Source: Mixta tenebrionis | GTDB lineage: Bacteria; Pseudomonadota; Gammaproteobacteria; Enterobacterales; Enterobacteriaceae | Length of the DNA: 53,198 nucleotides | Assembly: GCF_006517625.1 (NCBI RefSeq) | Contig: NZ_VHQI01000009.1 | Location: 1 to 53,198 of the forward strand | Reading direction: 5' to 3' | Shown here: positions 9,765 to 20,044 of the stretch, one piece after another | Layout of the letters: each line of letters opens with the position of its first letter | How positions within the stretch are numbered: the stretch's first letter is position 1 | Translations under genes and position numbers: made by a program | Notes under the pieces: model-generated | What the model was told of the DNA's origin: nothing | What the model saw: only the letters and a program-made list of their open reading frames with translations | The model's database searches: none

Positions 9765-10640
9765 TTATTTCAGAGGAAGAACTGCTTTTACCGCATCGCC
9801 GATATCCGCCAGGCTACGCACGGTTTTTACGCCGGCGGCTTCCAGCGCAGCGAATTTCTCATCCGCCGTCCCTTTACCGCCGGCAATGATGGCGCCGGCA
9901 TGGCCCATACGCTTGCCTTTCGGCGCGGTCACGCCCGCAATATAACCGACTACCGGCTTGGTGACGTGCTCTTTGATAAAGGCGGCCGCCTCTTCTTCCG
10001 CGCTGCCGCCGATTTCGCCGATCATTACGATAGCTTCGGTCTGCGGGTCATCCTGAAACATCTGCAGAATATCGATAAAATTAGAACCTGGAATCGGGTC
10101 GCCGCCGATGCCCACGCAGGTGGACTGGCCGTAACCGATATCGGTAGTCTGTTTAACCGCTTCATAGGTCAGCGTCCCTGAACGGGAGACGATGCCAATA
10201 CGGCCCGGCTGGTGAATGTGGCCCGGCATAATGCCGATCTTACATTCGCCTGGCGTGATAACGCCCGGACAGTTCGGTCCGATCATACGTACGCCAGCTT
10301 CATCCAGCTTCACTTTTACCGTCAGCATATCCAGCGTCGGAATGCCTTCGGTAATGGTAATGATTAATTTAATGCCCGCATCGATCGCTTCCAGGATACC
10401 GTCTTTACAGAACGGCGCCGGTACGTAAATCACCGAGGCGGTGGCGCCGGTGGCTTCTACCGCTTCGCGCACGGTATTGAATACCGGCAGGCCGAGATGG
10501 GTAGTGCCGCCTTTGCCCGGCGTTACGCCGCCAACCAGCTGCGTACCATAGGCCAGCGCCTGCTCAGAGTGGAATGTACCCTGGCCGCCGGTGAAACCCT
10601 GGCAGATAACTTTGGTGTTTTTGTCGATCAGAATGGACAT
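9765..10640 (-). CDS. sucD: Succinate-CoA ligase, alpha subunit
   Basis: 291 residues (E. coli 289). The alpha subunit binds CoA through its N-terminal Rossmann-like domain ([10 protein letters not shown]) and carries the phosphorylated active-site histidine in KRMGHAGAI near residue 247. With SucC it interconverts succinyl-CoA and succinate with formation of ATP (or GTP), the substrate-level phosphorylation step of the TCA cycle. Its ATG overlaps the sucC stop by one base (TAATG), so translation is coupled. Last gene of the sdh-suc operon. Confidence 0.98.
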   Translation of the reverse strand: MSILIDKNTKVICQGFTGGQGTFHSEQALAYGTQLVGGVTPGKGGTTHLGLPVFNTVREAVEATGATASVIYVPAPFCKDGILEAIDAGIKLIITITEGIPTLDMLTVKVKLDEAGVRMIGPNCPGVITPGECKIGIMPGHIHQPGRIGIVSRSGTLTYEAVKQTTDIGYGQSTCVGIGGDPIPGSNFIDILQMFQDDPQTEAIVMIGEIGGSAEEEAAAFIKEHVTKPVVGYIAGVTAPKGKRMGHAGAIIAGGKGTADEKFAALEAAGVKTVRSLADIGDAVKAVLPLK

Positions 10641-11806
10641 TACTTACCCTCCGCTGCAGCAACAACGCGTTGTGCCGCGTCGGTCAGGCTGGTTGCCGCA
10701 ATAATATTCAAACCGCTGTCCGCCAGTTTCTGTGCGCCCAGCTCAGCGTTGTTCCCTTCCAGACGTACCACAACCGGTACGTTGACGCCGACTTCCGCTA
10801 CCGCGCCGATAATGCCGTCGGCAATCAGGTCGCAGCGCACGATGCCGCCGAAAATGTTAACGAATACCGCTTTTACCGCATCGTCAGAGAGAATGATTTT
10901 AAAGGCTTCGGTTACGCGCTCTTTGGTCGCGCCGCCGCCGACATCAAGGAAGTTAGCCGGCTGGCCGCCGTGATGCTTCACGATATCCATGGTGCCCATC
11001 GCCAGACCGGCGCCGTTTACCATACAGCCGATGTTGCCTTCCAGCGCTACGTAGTTCAGCTCCCACTGCGCAGCATGCGCTTCACGCGGATCTTCCTGAC
11101 TCGGATCGCGCATTTCACGCAGCTCCGGCTGGCGGAACATGGCGTTGCCGTCCGCGCCCAGCTTGCCGTCCAGGCAGATGAGATCGCCCTGTTTGGTGAT
11201 CACCAGCGGATTGATCTCAACCAGCGCCAGATCGCGCTCCAGGAACAGAGTCGCCAGACCCATAAAAATTTTCGTGAACTGGTTTACCTGCTTGCCGCTC
11301 AGGCCGAGCTTAAACGCCAGCTCGCGGCCCTGATACGGCTGCGGGCCGGTCAACGGATCGAGCGCCATTTTATGAATCAGGTGCGGGGTTTCTTCCGCCA
11401 CTTTCTCAATTTCTACGCCGCCTTCGGTAGAGGCCATAAACACTACGCGACGCGAGCTGCGATCGACGACCGCGCCAAAGTAAAGTTCTTTATCGATATC
11501 GGTAGCGGCTTCCACCAGAATCTGGTTCACCGGCTGCCCTTCCGCATCCGTCTGGTAAGTGACCAGACGTTTACCCAGCCAGTTCTCAGCAAAGGCGCGA
11601 ATATCTTCTTTGCTGTTAACCACTTTCACACCGCCCGCTTTACCGCGGCCGCCGGCATGAACCTGACATTTCACTACCCACGGGCCTGCGCCGATTTTGG
11701 AGGCCGCCTCTTCCGCTTCGCGTGGCGTAGTGCAGGCGTAGCCGGTGGGTGCCGGTAAGCCATACCGTGCAAACAGCTGTTTCGCCTGGTACTCGTGTAA
11801 GTTCAT
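10640..11806 (-). CDS. sucC: Succinate-CoA ligase, beta subunit
   Basis: 388 residues, the same length as in E. coli. An ATP-grasp fold fills the first 240 residues ([32 protein letters not shown]). The C-terminal CoA-ligase domain contributes the interface with SucD ([18 protein letters not shown]). It binds the nucleotide and succinate. It lies 69 bases after sucB and overlaps sucD by one base. Confidence 0.98.
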   Translation of the reverse strand: MNLHEYQAKQLFARYGLPAPTGYACTTPREAEEAASKIGAGPWVVKCQVHAGGRGKAGGVKVVNSKEDIRAFAENWLGKRLVTYQTDAEGQPVNQILVEAATDIDKELYFGAVVDRSSRRVVFMASTEGGVEIEKVAEETPHLIHKMALDPLTGPQPYQGRELAFKLGLSGKQVNQFTKIFMGLATLFLERDLALVEINPLVITKQGDLICLDGKLGADGNAMFRQPELREMRDPSQEDPREAHAAQWELNYVALEGNIGCMVNGAGLAMGTMDIVKHHGGQPANFLDVGGGATKERVTEAFKIILSDDAVKAVFVNIFGGIVRCDLIADGIIGAVAEVGVNVPVVVRLEGNNAELGAQKLADSGLNIIAATSLTDAAQRVVAAAEGK

Positions 11807-11875
11807 GATGTTCTATCCATTCAGGTCTGAAAACATTAATAACGTTGGGCGCGGCTTGTACCGCGCCCGGCAAGG

Positions 11876-13093
11876 TTAAACGTCCAGCAGCAGACGCGCC
11901 GGATCTTCCAGCATCTCTTTCACCGCCACCAGATAGCCCACGGATTCGCGGCCGTCGATTAAACGGTGATCGTAAGAGAGCGCCAGATACATCATCGGCA
12001 GCACCACTACCTGGCCATTAACCGCCATCGGACGATCTTTAATGGCGTGCATGCCCAGAATCGCGCTCTGCGGCGGGTTGATAATCGGCGTGGACATCAA
12101 CGAACCAAAAACGCCGCCGTTGGTGATGGTAAAGTTGCCGCCGGTCAGCTCATCTACCGTCAGCTTGCCGTCACGGCCTTTAATCGCCAGCTCTTTGATT
12201 TTCTTCTCAATGTCCGCCATGCTCAGCGTATCGACATCTTTCAGCACCGGCGTCACCAGGCCGCGCGGCGTGGAGACGGCAATGCTGACGTCGAAGTAGT
12301 TGTGATAAACCACATCGTCGCCGTCGATAGAAGCATTCACTTCCGGATAACGCTTCAGCGCTTCCACTACCGCCTTAATGTAGAAGGACATAAAGCCCAG
12401 GCGCACGCCGTGACGCTTCTCGAAGGCTTCGCCGTACTGCTTGCGCAGATCCATAATCGGCTTCATGTTCACTTCGTTGAAGGTAGTCAGCATCGCGGTG
12501 CTGTTTTTCGCTTCCAGCAGACGCTCCGCCACGCGCTTACGCAGGCGGGTCATCGGCACGCGTTTTTCGCTGCGGCCAGCCAGCGGCTGCGGCGCCGCGG
12601 CCTCTGGCTTCTGCTCCGCTTTCGCGGCGGCAGGCTGCTGTTTCAGATGTTTTTCCACATCTTCGCGGGTCAGACGGCCGCCGACGCCGGTGCCTTTAAT
12701 GGCCGAGGCGTCGAGATCGTGCTCAGCGATCAGACGACGAATCGCCGGGCCGAGCGCGTCATTACTTTCTTCTTCCAGCGAAGCGGACTGACGCTGCGCC
12801 GGGGTAGATTCTTTGTTTTCAGCTTTGGCGGTGGTTTCTTTACCGCCGCTGTTGCCCTCTTTCAGGCGGCCCAGAATCTGACGCGAGGTGACGGTAGCGC
12901 CTTCATCTTCCAGCACGGCTTCCAGCACGCCGTCGGCGGAAGCAGGCACTTCCAGGATAACTTTATCCGTTTCGATCTCTACCAGTACTTCATCGCGGCT
13001 TACCGCATCGCCCGGTTTTTTATGCCAGGTTGCTACGGTGGCGTCAGCAACAGATTCAGGCAGGTCGGGAACGAGAATATCTACGCTACTCAT
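11876..13093 (-). CDS. sucB: 2-oxoglutarate dehydrogenase E2, dihydrolipoyl succinyltransferase
   Basis: 405 residues, as in E. coli. Domain order: one lipoyl domain (1-80) with lipoyl-lysine Lys44 in [10 protein letters not shown]; an Ala/Glu/Lys-rich linker; the peripheral-subunit binding domain near 110-145 ([22 protein letters not shown]); a second linker; and the catalytic acyltransferase domain with [13 protein letters not shown] near the end. It transfers succinyl groups from E1 to CoA and forms the 24-subunit core. It starts 13 bases after sucA. Confidence 0.98.
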   Translation of the reverse strand: MSSVDILVPDLPESVADATVATWHKKPGDAVSRDEVLVEIETDKVILEVPASADGVLEAVLEDEGATVTSRQILGRLKEGNSGGKETTAKAENKESTPAQRQSASLEEESNDALGPAIRRLIAEHDLDASAIKGTGVGGRLTREDVEKHLKQQPAAAKAEQKPEAAAPQPLAGRSEKRVPMTRLRKRVAERLLEAKNSTAMLTTFNEVNMKPIMDLRKQYGEAFEKRHGVRLGFMSFYIKAVVEALKRYPEVNASIDGDDVVYHNYFDVSIAVSTPRGLVTPVLKDVDTLSMADIEKKIKELAIKGRDGKLTVDELTGGNFTITNGGVFGSLMSTPIINPPQSAILGMHAIKDRPMAVNGQVVVLPMMYLALSYDHRLIDGRESVGYLVAVKEMLEDPARLLLDV

Positions 13094-13106
13094 TATCTTT
13101 CCTTAT

Positions 13107-15914
13107 TTAATCAACGTTCAGCGCGTCATTAACCAGGTCTTGCTGCTGTTTCAGGTGTACGGACATGTAACCTACAGCAGGTGAAGCGGAAGCCGGACGG
13201 CCGGCATAACGTAAAGAAGCGCCAAAAGGAACCACTTCGCGGAAGTGGTGCTGGCTGCAATACCAGGCACCCTGGTTCAGCGGCTCCTCCTGACACCAGA
13301 CGAAATCGTGCACGTGCGCATAGGGCTGTAGCGCTTCCTGTACCGCTTTATGCGGGAAAGGATAGAGCTGCTCAACGCGAACGATAGCCACATCGTTTTG
13401 CTCATTTTTACGGCGCTGCTCCAGCAGATCGTAGTAGACCTTGCCGGCGCACAGCACCACGCGTTTTACCGCCTGCGGATCGAGATCGTCGACCTCGCCA
13501 ATCGCCGGCTGGAAACTGCCGTTCGCCAGCTCTTCCAGCGAAGAGACCGCCAGCGGATGACGCAACAGCGATTTCGGCGACATCACCACCAGCGGACGGC
13601 GCATGCCGCGCAGCGCCTGGCGGCGTAGCATGTGATACACCTGCGCCGGAGTAGACGGTACGCAAACCTGCATATTTTGCTCGGCGCACAGCTGAAGATA
13701 ACGCTCCAGGCGCGCCGAGGAGTGTTCCGGCCCCTGCCCTTCATATCCGTGCGGCAGCAGCATCACCAGGCCGCACATACGGCCCCACTTCTGCTCGCCG
13801 GAGCTGATGAACTGATCAATCACCACCTGCGCGCCGTTAGCGAAGTCGCCAAACTGCGCTTCCCAAATGGTAAGCGTGCGCGGTTCGGCGGTAGCGTAGC
13901 CATATTCAAACGCCAGCACCGCCTCTTCCGACAGCACGGAATCCCAGACTTTAAACTGGCCCTGACCGTTATGGATATGCTGCAGCGGCGTGTAAGTTGA
14001 GCCGTTCGCCTGGTTATGAATCACCGCATGGCGATGAAAGAAGGTGCCGCGCCCGGAATCTTCGCCGGAAAGACGCACCGGAATGCCCTCATCTACCAGC
14101 GTGGCGTAGGCGAGGTTTTCCGCCGCGCCCCAGTCAAACGGCTTATTGCCCGCCGCCATTTCGGCGCGGTCGTTGTAAATTTTCGCCACGCGCGACTGTA
14201 CTTCTACCGATTCCGGCACCTGGCTGATACGTTTCGCCAGCTCCTGCAGCCGCTTGCCATCCACTTTTTCCGGGTAGCTTTCGTCCCACTCATGGTTGAG
14301 ATAGGGCGACCAGGTAAAGGAGTGCAGGCTCATCGGCCGCCATTCCGGCACCACGCATTCGCCAGCGTCCAGCGCGTCACGATAAAGATTAACCATTTCC
14401 GTGGCATCTTCCAGGTTGATCACCTGTTCAGCTTCCAGACGATCGGCGTAAATCTTACGCGGCGTCGGATGCTTTTTGATTTTCTGGTACATCACCGGCT
14501 GCGTGGCGCTCGGCTCATCCGCTTCGTTATGGCCGTGGCGACGATAGCAGACCAGATCGATAAAAACGTCACGCTTAAAGGTGTTACGGAAATCGAGCGC
14601 CAGGCGGGTCACAAAGGCTACCGCTTCCGGGTCGTCAGCGTTGACGTGGAAGATCGGCGCCTGCACCATTTTGCCGATATCGGTACAGTATTGCGTTGAA
14701 CGGGCATCTTTCGGGTTGGAGGTGGTGAAACCAATCTGGTTGTTGATCACGATACGTACCGTACCGCCCACTTCATAACCACGCGCCTGCGACATGTTCA
14801 GGGTTTCCTGCACCACGCCCTGACCGATAACCGCCGCATCGCCGTGAATGGTAATCGGCAGCACTTTATTGCTGCCCGGCTCATCCAGGCGATCGAGACG
14901 CGCGCGCACCGAGCCCATCACCACCGGGCTGACGATCTCCAGGTGCGACGGGTTAAACGCCAGCGCCAGATGCACCATACCGCCTTCGGTCTCCACGTCG
15001 GAAGAGAAGCCCATATGATATTTCACGTCGCCGGTGCCAAGATGCTCTTTATGCTTGCCGGAGAACTCGTCGAACAGATCCTGCGGCTTTTTACCCAGCA
15101 CGTTAATCAGGACGTTCAGACGACCGCGGTGCGCCATCCCCAGCACCACTTCACGGGTGCCGCTTTTACCGGCATGGCGAATCATTTCGCGCAGCATCGG
15201 TACCAGCGCATCGCCGCCTTCGAGCGAGAAACGTTTCGCGCCCGGGAATTTCGCGCCGAGATAGCGTTCCAGCCCTTCCGCCGCGGTCAGCTCTTTCAGG
15301 AAGCCTTTTTTCTCTTCCGTGCTGAAAGAGGCGTGCCCCACCACCGACTCGATGCGCTGCTGCAGCCAGCGCTTCTCTTCGGTATTGGTGATGTGCATAT
15401 ATTCCGCGCCGATCGGTCCGCAGTAGGTCTGCTTCAGGGCATTGATCAGCTCGCCGAGCTGCATGCGATCTTTACCGATAGCGAAAGAACCGACGTTGAA
15501 GGTTTCCTGGTAATCCGCCTCGCTCAGGCCGTGAAAGGCGGGTTCGAGATCTGATACCTGCTCCTGCTGCCATAGCCCCAGCGGATCAAGATTGGCATGC
15601 TGGTGGCCGCGGAAGCGGAAAGCGTTGATAAGCTGCAGGACTTTAACCTGTTTGGCATTGGCATCGGGATCGCCAACGGAAGCGGCATAGCGCGAGGTAT
15701 CTTTCGCCAGACGGCGGAAATAATCGCGCGTAGAGGAGTGGAACTGCTCAGGCCTGAGCCCGGTGCCGGGAAGCTGCTGGAACATGTCACGCCATACAGC
15801 ATCAACAGAGTCAGGATCGGTGAGATAATCCTCATAGAGCTGCTCTATGTAAGATTGGTTCGCGCCGGCCAGCCAGGAGGAGTCAAGCCAGGGCTTCATT
15901 GCGCTGTTCTGCAT
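13107..15914 (-). CDS. sucA: 2-oxoglutarate dehydrogenase E1 component
   Basis: 935 residues (E. coli 933). The thiamine diphosphate enzyme decarboxylates 2-oxoglutarate and passes the succinyl group to SucB lipoate. Visible are the N-terminal helix that docks E1 on the core (MQNSAMKPWLDSSWLAGANQSYIEQLYEDY), the HRGRLNVL motif and the ThDP/metal region ITIHGDAAVIGQGVVQET. First gene of the suc part. It is separated from sdhB by a 263-base structured spacer, where E. coli has an additional weak suc promoter. Confidence 0.98.
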   Translation of the reverse strand: MQNSAMKPWLDSSWLAGANQSYIEQLYEDYLTDPDSVDAVWRDMFQQLPGTGLRPEQFHSSTRDYFRRLAKDTSRYAASVGDPDANAKQVKVLQLINAFRFRGHQHANLDPLGLWQQEQVSDLEPAFHGLSEADYQETFNVGSFAIGKDRMQLGELINALKQTYCGPIGAEYMHITNTEEKRWLQQRIESVVGHASFSTEEKKGFLKELTAAEGLERYLGAKFPGAKRFSLEGGDALVPMLREMIRHAGKSGTREVVLGMAHRGRLNVLINVLGKKPQDLFDEFSGKHKEHLGTGDVKYHMGFSSDVETEGGMVHLALAFNPSHLEIVSPVVMGSVRARLDRLDEPGSNKVLPITIHGDAAVIGQGVVQETLNMSQARGYEVGGTVRIVINNQIGFTTSNPKDARSTQYCTDIGKMVQAPIFHVNADDPEAVAFVTRLALDFRNTFKRDVFIDLVCYRRHGHNEADEPSATQPVMYQKIKKHPTPRKIYADRLEAEQVINLEDATEMVNLYRDALDAGECVVPEWRPMSLHSFTWSPYLNHEWDESYPEKVDGKRLQELAKRISQVPESVEVQSRVAKIYNDRAEMAAGNKPFDWGAAENLAYATLVDEGIPVRLSGEDSGRGTFFHRHAVIHNQANGSTYTPLQHIHNGQGQFKVWDSVLSEEAVLAFEYGYATAEPRTLTIWEAQFGDFANGAQVVIDQFISSGEQKWGRMCGLVMLLPHGYEGQGPEHSSARLERYLQLCAEQNMQVCVPSTPAQVYHMLRRQALRGMRRPLVVMSPKSLLRHPLAVSSLEELANGSFQPAIGEVDDLDPQAVKRVVLCAGKVYYDLLEQRRKNEQNDVAIVRVEQLYPFPHKAVQEALQPYAHVHDFVWCQEEPLNQGAWYCSQHHFREVVPFGASLRYAGRPASASPAVGYMSVHLKQQQDLVNDALNVD

Positions 15915-16142
15915 TGTGATCCCTTAAGCATTACATGCTTTATTCGAGGTTTCATTGTTGCCGGGTTACCGGCTTGCCCAACGCTGCGCCCCGCACTTGC
16001 TTGTAAAGCGCGCGGCACAGCCAGATCCAGTTCATCGATACGAGCGCAGCGGGCAACCGATGCCCTGGCCCGTAAGGGAACCTTGGTAAGCGTTGCTACA
16101 GCCTCATTCCGCTGCCAGCGCTTACCGGGGTTTCCGTAAAAT

Positions 16143-16166
16143 ATCCGGGAACCTGGGTTCCCGGAT
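16143..16166 (-). terminator. Hairpin behind sdhB (partial terminator or processing site)
   Basis: ATCCGGGAAC, loop of four, GTTCCCGGAT: a perfect 10-bp stem 11 bases beyond the sdhB stop, followed on the minus strand by ATTTTACGG. The U tract is short, so readthrough into sucA is expected. It may set the ratio of sdh to suc expression or mark a processed end. Confidence 0.55.
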
Positions 16167-16177
16167 CGCTTGTGGCG

Positions 16178-16894
16178 TTATGCGTTACGCTGCAGCAGCA
16201 TCGACTTAATATGGCCGATGGCGCGCGTCGGGTTTAATCCTTTCGGACAAACGCTAACGCAGTTCATAATGCTGTGACAGCGGAAGACGCTGAAAGCATC
16301 GCTGAGATTGTCCAGACGCGCGTTGGTTTCGGTATCGCGGCTGTCAATCAGGAAGCGATAAGCGGCCAGCAGCCCCGCAGGCCCAACGAATTTATCCGGG
16401 TTCCACCAGAACGACGGACAGGAGGTTGAGCAGCAGGCGCACAGAATACACTCATACAGCCCGTCTAAATGTGCGCGCTCTTCCGGCGTTTGCAAATGCT
16501 CGCGCGCCGGCGGATTTTCGCCATTATTCAACAGGTAAGGCTTAATCTTCTCATACTGCTTGTAGAACTGGCCCATGTCCACGACTAAGTCGCGGATCAC
16601 CGGCAGGCCCGGCAATGGACGGATGACAATCTTCTGTTTGCCGTTGCCCAGCGCCGAGACCGGCGTGATGCAGGCCAGACCGTTGCGCCCGTTCATATTC
16701 AGCCCGTCGGAGCCGCAAACGCCTTCGCGGCAGGAGCGGCGAAACGCCAGCGACGGATCTTTTTCTTTCAGCTTGATCAGCGCGTCCAGCAGCATCATGT
16801 CGCGTCCCTCTTCCGCTTCCAGGGTGTAATCCTGCATACGGGGCGCGTCATCCACATCCGGGTTATAACGATAAATGGAAAATTCGAGTCTCAT
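16178..16894 (-). CDS. sdhB: Succinate dehydrogenase iron-sulfur subunit
   Basis: 238 residues, as in E. coli. The N-terminal ferredoxin domain holds the [2Fe-2S] cysteines in CREGVCGSDGLNMNG. The C-terminal domain has the [4Fe-4S] and [3Fe-4S] ligands in CILCACCSTSCP and CHSIMNCVSVCPKGLNP. It carries electrons from the SdhA flavin to ubiquinone at the SdhCD anchor. It starts 17 bases after sdhA. Confidence 0.99.
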   Translation of the reverse strand: MRLEFSIYRYNPDVDDAPRMQDYTLEAEEGRDMMLLDALIKLKEKDPSLAFRRSCREGVCGSDGLNMNGRNGLACITPVSALGNGKQKIVIRPLPGLPVIRDLVVDMGQFYKQYEKIKPYLLNNGENPPAREHLQTPEERAHLDGLYECILCACCSTSCPSFWWNPDKFVGPAGLLAAYRFLIDSRDTETNARLDNLSDAFSVFRCHSIMNCVSVCPKGLNPTRAIGHIKSMLLQRNA

Positions 16895-16911
16895 CGTCTC
16901 TTCTCCGCAAA

Positions 16912-18678
16912 TTAGTAGGTGCGCACTTTCGGCGGGAAAGCGGGGCGCAGTTTCGGCTGCATGTTTACCTCACGGCGCGTCATGCTTTCGGTTTGCGGCA
17001 GATAGAGCGAATGGCACAGCCATTTCTCATCGTCACGATCCGGGTAGTCAAAACGGCTATGGGCGCCGCGGCTTTCCGTGCGGTAGTTCGCCGCAACGGC
17101 GGTAGCGAAGGCGGTTTCCATCAGGTTATCCAGCTCCAGACACTCAATGCGCTGGGTGTTGAAATCGCTGGAACGGTCATCCAGGCGCGCGAATTTCAGG
17201 CGTTCGCGAATCTGTTTCAGATCCTCCAGCCCTTGCGCCATCGCATCGCCTTCACGGAATACCGAGAAGTTGTTCTGCATGCAGCTTTGCAACGCTTTGC
17301 GAATCTCTACCGGATCTTCGCCGGTGACGTTGTTATCCCAGCGCTGATAACGCGCCATCGCGGCATCGATATCGTCCGGGGAGGCGTCGCGCAGCGCGCC
17401 CTGCTGCTGGATAGATTCCTGCAGATGCAGACCCGCAGCACGGCCGAACACCACCAGATCCAGCAGCGAGTTGCCGCCGAGGCGGTTGGCGCCGTGCACC
17501 GATACGCAGGCGATTTCGCCTACCGCGAACAGACCAGGCACGATTACCTCTTCGCCCTGCGCATTCAGCGTCAGCGCCTGACCGGTCACTTTGGTCGGAA
17601 TGCCGCCCATCATATAGTGGCAGGTTGGGATAACCGGAATCGGCTCTTTTACCGGATCGACGTGGGCGAAGGTGCGCGACAGCTCCAGAATGCCCGGCAG
17701 ACGCGATTCCAGCACCTCTTTACCCAGATGATCCAGTTTCAGCTTAATGTGCGGCCCCCACGGACCTTCGCAGCCGCGGCCTTCGCGAATTTCGATCATC
17801 ATCGAACGCGCCACCACGTCACGGCCCGCCAGATCTTTGGCGTTCGGCGCATAGCGCTCCATAAAGCGTTCGCCATGCTTATTCAGCAGGTAGCCGCCTT
17901 CACCGCGGCAGCCTTCGGTCACCAGCACGCCGGCGCCGGCGATGCCGGTTGGGTGGAACTGCCACATCTCCATATCCTGCACCGGTACGCCGGCGCGCAG
18001 CGCCATGCCGACGCCGTCGCCGGTGTTGATATGCGCATTGGTGGTGGACTGATAGATACGGCCCGCGCCGCCGGTAGCCAGCACCGTCGCTTTCGCTTTG
18101 AAGTAGACGACTTCGCCGGTTTCAATGCTGAGCGCGGTACAGCCGACAACGGCGCCATCCTGGTTTTTCACCAGATCGAGCGCATACCACTCGGAGAAGA
18201 TAGTGGTTTTATTCTTCAGGTTCTGCTGATACAGCGTGTGCAGCAGAGCGTGACCGGTACGGTCGGCTGCGGCTGCGGTACGCGCCGCCTGTTCGCCGCC
18301 GAAGTTGCGCGACTGGCCGCCGAACGGACGCTGATAGATACGGCCATCGTCAAGACGGGAGAACGGCAGGCCCATATGTTCCAGCTCCAGAATCGCTTCC
18401 GGGCCGGTTTTACACATATATTCGATCGCGTCCTGGTCGCCGATATAGTCGGAACCTTTAACGGTATCGTACATATGCCATTCCCAGTTATCCTCATGGC
18501 TGTTGCCTAACGCGACGGTGATGCCGCCCTGCGCGGAAACCGTATGGGAACGGGTAGGAAAAACTTTAGACAGCAGGGCGCAGCTCTGACCCGACTGGGA
18601 AATTTGCAGGGCCGCGCGCATACCTGCGCCGCCTGCGCCGATCACTACGGCATCAAACTCTCTGACTGGCAAATTCAT
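16912..18678 (-). CDS. sdhA: Succinate dehydrogenase flavoprotein subunit
   Basis: 588 residues counting from the ATG that gives [20 protein letters not shown], the same length as E. coli SdhA; an in-frame ATG 20 codons upstream lies inside sdhD and is not used. Features are the FAD-binding Rossmann motif at 11-20, the FAD-linked His45 in [12 protein letters not shown], and the catalytic arginine region near the C-terminus. It oxidises succinate to fumarate. The start lies immediately after the sdhD stop (TGAG then ATG), so the two are coupled. Confidence 0.98.
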   Translation of the reverse strand: MNLPVREFDAVVIGAGGAGMRAALQISQSGQSCALLSKVFPTRSHTVSAQGGITVALGNSHEDNWEWHMYDTVKGSDYIGDQDAIEYMCKTGPEAILELEHMGLPFSRLDDGRIYQRPFGGQSRNFGGEQAARTAAAADRTGHALLHTLYQQNLKNKTTIFSEWYALDLVKNQDGAVVGCTALSIETGEVVYFKAKATVLATGGAGRIYQSTTNAHINTGDGVGMALRAGVPVQDMEMWQFHPTGIAGAGVLVTEGCRGEGGYLLNKHGERFMERYAPNAKDLAGRDVVARSMMIEIREGRGCEGPWGPHIKLKLDHLGKEVLESRLPGILELSRTFAHVDPVKEPIPVIPTCHYMMGGIPTKVTGQALTLNAQGEEVIVPGLFAVGEIACVSVHGANRLGGNSLLDLVVFGRAAGLHLQESIQQQGALRDASPDDIDAAMARYQRWDNNVTGEDPVEIRKALQSCMQNNFSVFREGDAMAQGLEDLKQIRERLKFARLDDRSSDFNTQRIECLELDNLMETAFATAVAANYRTESRGAHSRFDYPDRDDEKWLCHSLYLPQTESMTRREVNMQPKLRPAFPPKVRTY

Positions 18679-18679
18679 C

Positions 18680-19027
18680 TCACGCACCCCACACCACAAC
18701 AGTTCCATAAATCGCATATACCAACAGCGCGACGACAATCACCAGCTGCAGCAGCAGACGCCACGCCAGCGGTTTAATGTAGTCGGTCAGTACCTGCCAC
18801 ATGCCGATCCAGCCGTGAATCACGGTAGAAAACAGGGTGAGCAGCGTGAAGACTTTGGTAAAGGACGAGGCGAAAAAGGCGCGCCAGATATCATAGGTCA
18901 GCGTATCTGACATAATGATGAAGCCGAGGATATACAGGGTGTAAAGCGTAATGAGGATCGCTGTGGCACGCAGCAGCAGCCAGTCCTGAACGCCATTGCG
19001 CCCCAGTGCAGTAGCATTGCTTACCAT
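18680..19027 (-). CDS. sdhD: Succinate dehydrogenase membrane anchor SdhD
   Basis: 115-residue protein with three transmembrane helices, matching E. coli SdhD throughout. His in the segment [17 protein letters not shown] is the equivalent of the haem b ligand His71, and the following Tyr helps form the ubiquinone site. With SdhC it anchors SdhAB and binds haem b556. Its ATG overlaps the end of sdhC by seven bases. Confidence 0.97.
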   Translation of the reverse strand: MVSNATALGRNGVQDWLLLRATAILITLYTLYILGFIIMSDTLTYDIWRAFFASSFTKVFTLLTLFSTVIHGWIGMWQVLTDYIKPLAWRLLLQLVIVVALLVYAIYGTVVVWGA

Positions 19028-19410
19028 ACGAGGACTCCAGCCAGAATTGAAAGCACGACAGTAATGCCAAAACCGATACGCGCCGAGCTATTGCCTGTGC
19101 GCTGAGTTTCAGCCAGATATCCGAAGTCCATCAGCATATGGCGCACGCCGCCGACGATATGCCAGGCCAGCGCGGTAAGGATGCCCCACATAATGAACTT
19201 AGCGAAGAAGCTGTTCATTACGGCGGACGCCTGCAGGAAGCCTTCGGGGGAAGAGAGCGAGAGACCCAGTAGCCAGAGCAGAATACCGACGGCCACAAAG
19301 CTAATGACGCCGGAAACGCGGTGGAGAATGGACGCAATTGCAGTAACGGGAAACCGGATCGTAGTGAGATCCAAGTTGACAGGTCTTTGTTTTTTCACGG
19401 TTTTGCCCAC
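19021..19410 (-). CDS. sdhC: Succinate dehydrogenase cytochrome b556 subunit SdhC
   Basis: 129 residues from a GTG start ([20 protein letters not shown]), preceded by AAAGG six bases upstream; this aligns exactly with the length of E. coli SdhC. A longer frame with an upstream ATG would add 31 residues unlike any SdhC and is rejected. Three transmembrane helices; the SILHRVSGV segment holds Ser and Arg of the quinone pocket and His in [11 protein letters not shown] is the haem ligand. First gene of the operon, with a leader of about 155 bases that in E. coli is the target of RyhB, Spot 42 and RybB. Confidence 0.93.
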   Translation of the reverse strand: MGKTVKKQRPVNLDLTTIRFPVTAIASILHRVSGVISFVAVGILLWLLGLSLSSPEGFLQASAVMNSFFAKFIMWGILTALAWHIVGGVRHMLMDFGYLAETQRTGNSSARIGFGITVVLSILAGVLVW

Positions 19411-19572
19411 ACAGCCTTTCTTATTTTGCTTCCTCCGGGCCTGAAGGTGAAAGCCGATCACGGGCGTGGTCAGACTCGTGCACCGGCACCAAAACAGCAA
19501 CATCCAGTGTTAATTGAAGCGGTAAAACGCTGGGTGGCTCCTGGTGTCAGGGTATTCCGGAGACCTGGCGGC

Positions 19573-19601
19573 AGTATAGGACGATCACATTATTATTACA
19601 A
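19573..19601 (-). promoter_or_regulatory. sdhC promoter
   Basis: Minus strand TTGTAA (19596-19601), 17-base spacer, TATACT (19573-19578), then GCCGCCAGGTCTCCGG, which closely resembles my memory of the E. coli sdh promoter. Predicted transcription start is near 19566, about 155 bases before the sdhC GTG. Confidence 0.75.
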
Positions 19602-19635
19602 TTCCTCTACAAAAGCTTTGGGGACATTTAGGCAG

Positions 19636-19657
19636 AACAGTGATCGATCTCACGAAT
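19636..19657. promoter_or_regulatory. CRP site for sdhC (and possibly gltA)
   Basis: The core AGTGA-TCGATC-TCACG (19639-19654) matches the CRP consensus at 8 of 10 positions with the required six-base spacing. Its centre, 19646.5, is 80.5 bp upstream of the start predicted from the sdh -10. This is the helical phase expected of a class I activator and, as I recall, the position known in E. coli. Confidence 0.7.
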
Positions 19658-19688
19658 TTCACATTTTAAACAAATTTAATTATCTGAT

Positions 19689-19718
19689 TTGACAAAACTT
19701 AAACATTTCAGTTACAAA
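19689..19718 (+). promoter_or_regulatory. Candidate gltA distal promoter
   Basis: TTGACA (19689-19694), 18-base spacer, TACAAA (19713-19718), about 325 bases upstream of gltA. E. coli gltA also has a long leader with two promoters. A half CRP site (TGTGA) lies at 19735-19739. The 634-base sdhC-gltA gap otherwise holds only regulatory DNA. Confidence 0.45.
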
Positions 19719-20044
19719 CTAAGGCACAAAATTCCTGTGATGCGTAAAAGTTATGGGGATACACTTTCCCCTAATGGTAAGTTATGTAACAGTGATTGAA
19801 TTAAATTGCTAAACGCATCAGATTACTAGTTAAGATTCATAATGACCAGAACGGATCTTTAACAACCGCAGAACGCATTAGTATCATGTTTGCCGGCAGC
19901 TTTTCCAACCGCGCCCGTCACTCTGTACCCTGCACGCAACCCATGCCACAGAGTAGACAGCCGACAGTTTTTTCTGGCGCTTCGCAGCATGTTGCTAATT
20001 CTGGTGTCAAAGATCCATCAAACATGGCGCTAAGGAGACTGTAA

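Noticed and set aside
11966-13132. 388-codon plus-strand ORF opposite sucB
   Set aside because: Antisense shadow of a GC-rich, strongly biased gene; the product has no recognisable domain. The same applies to 16993-18510 opposite sdhA and 31796-33085 opposite pgm.
18679-18738. N-terminal extension of SdhA by 20 residues
   Set aside because: It lies inside sdhD; the ATG at 18678 gives the standard MNLPVREFD start directly behind the sdhD stop.
19411-19503. N-terminal extension of SdhC by 31 residues
   Set aside because: The added residues resemble no SdhC, and the GTG at 19408-19410 with AAAGG upstream gives the standard 129-residue protein.
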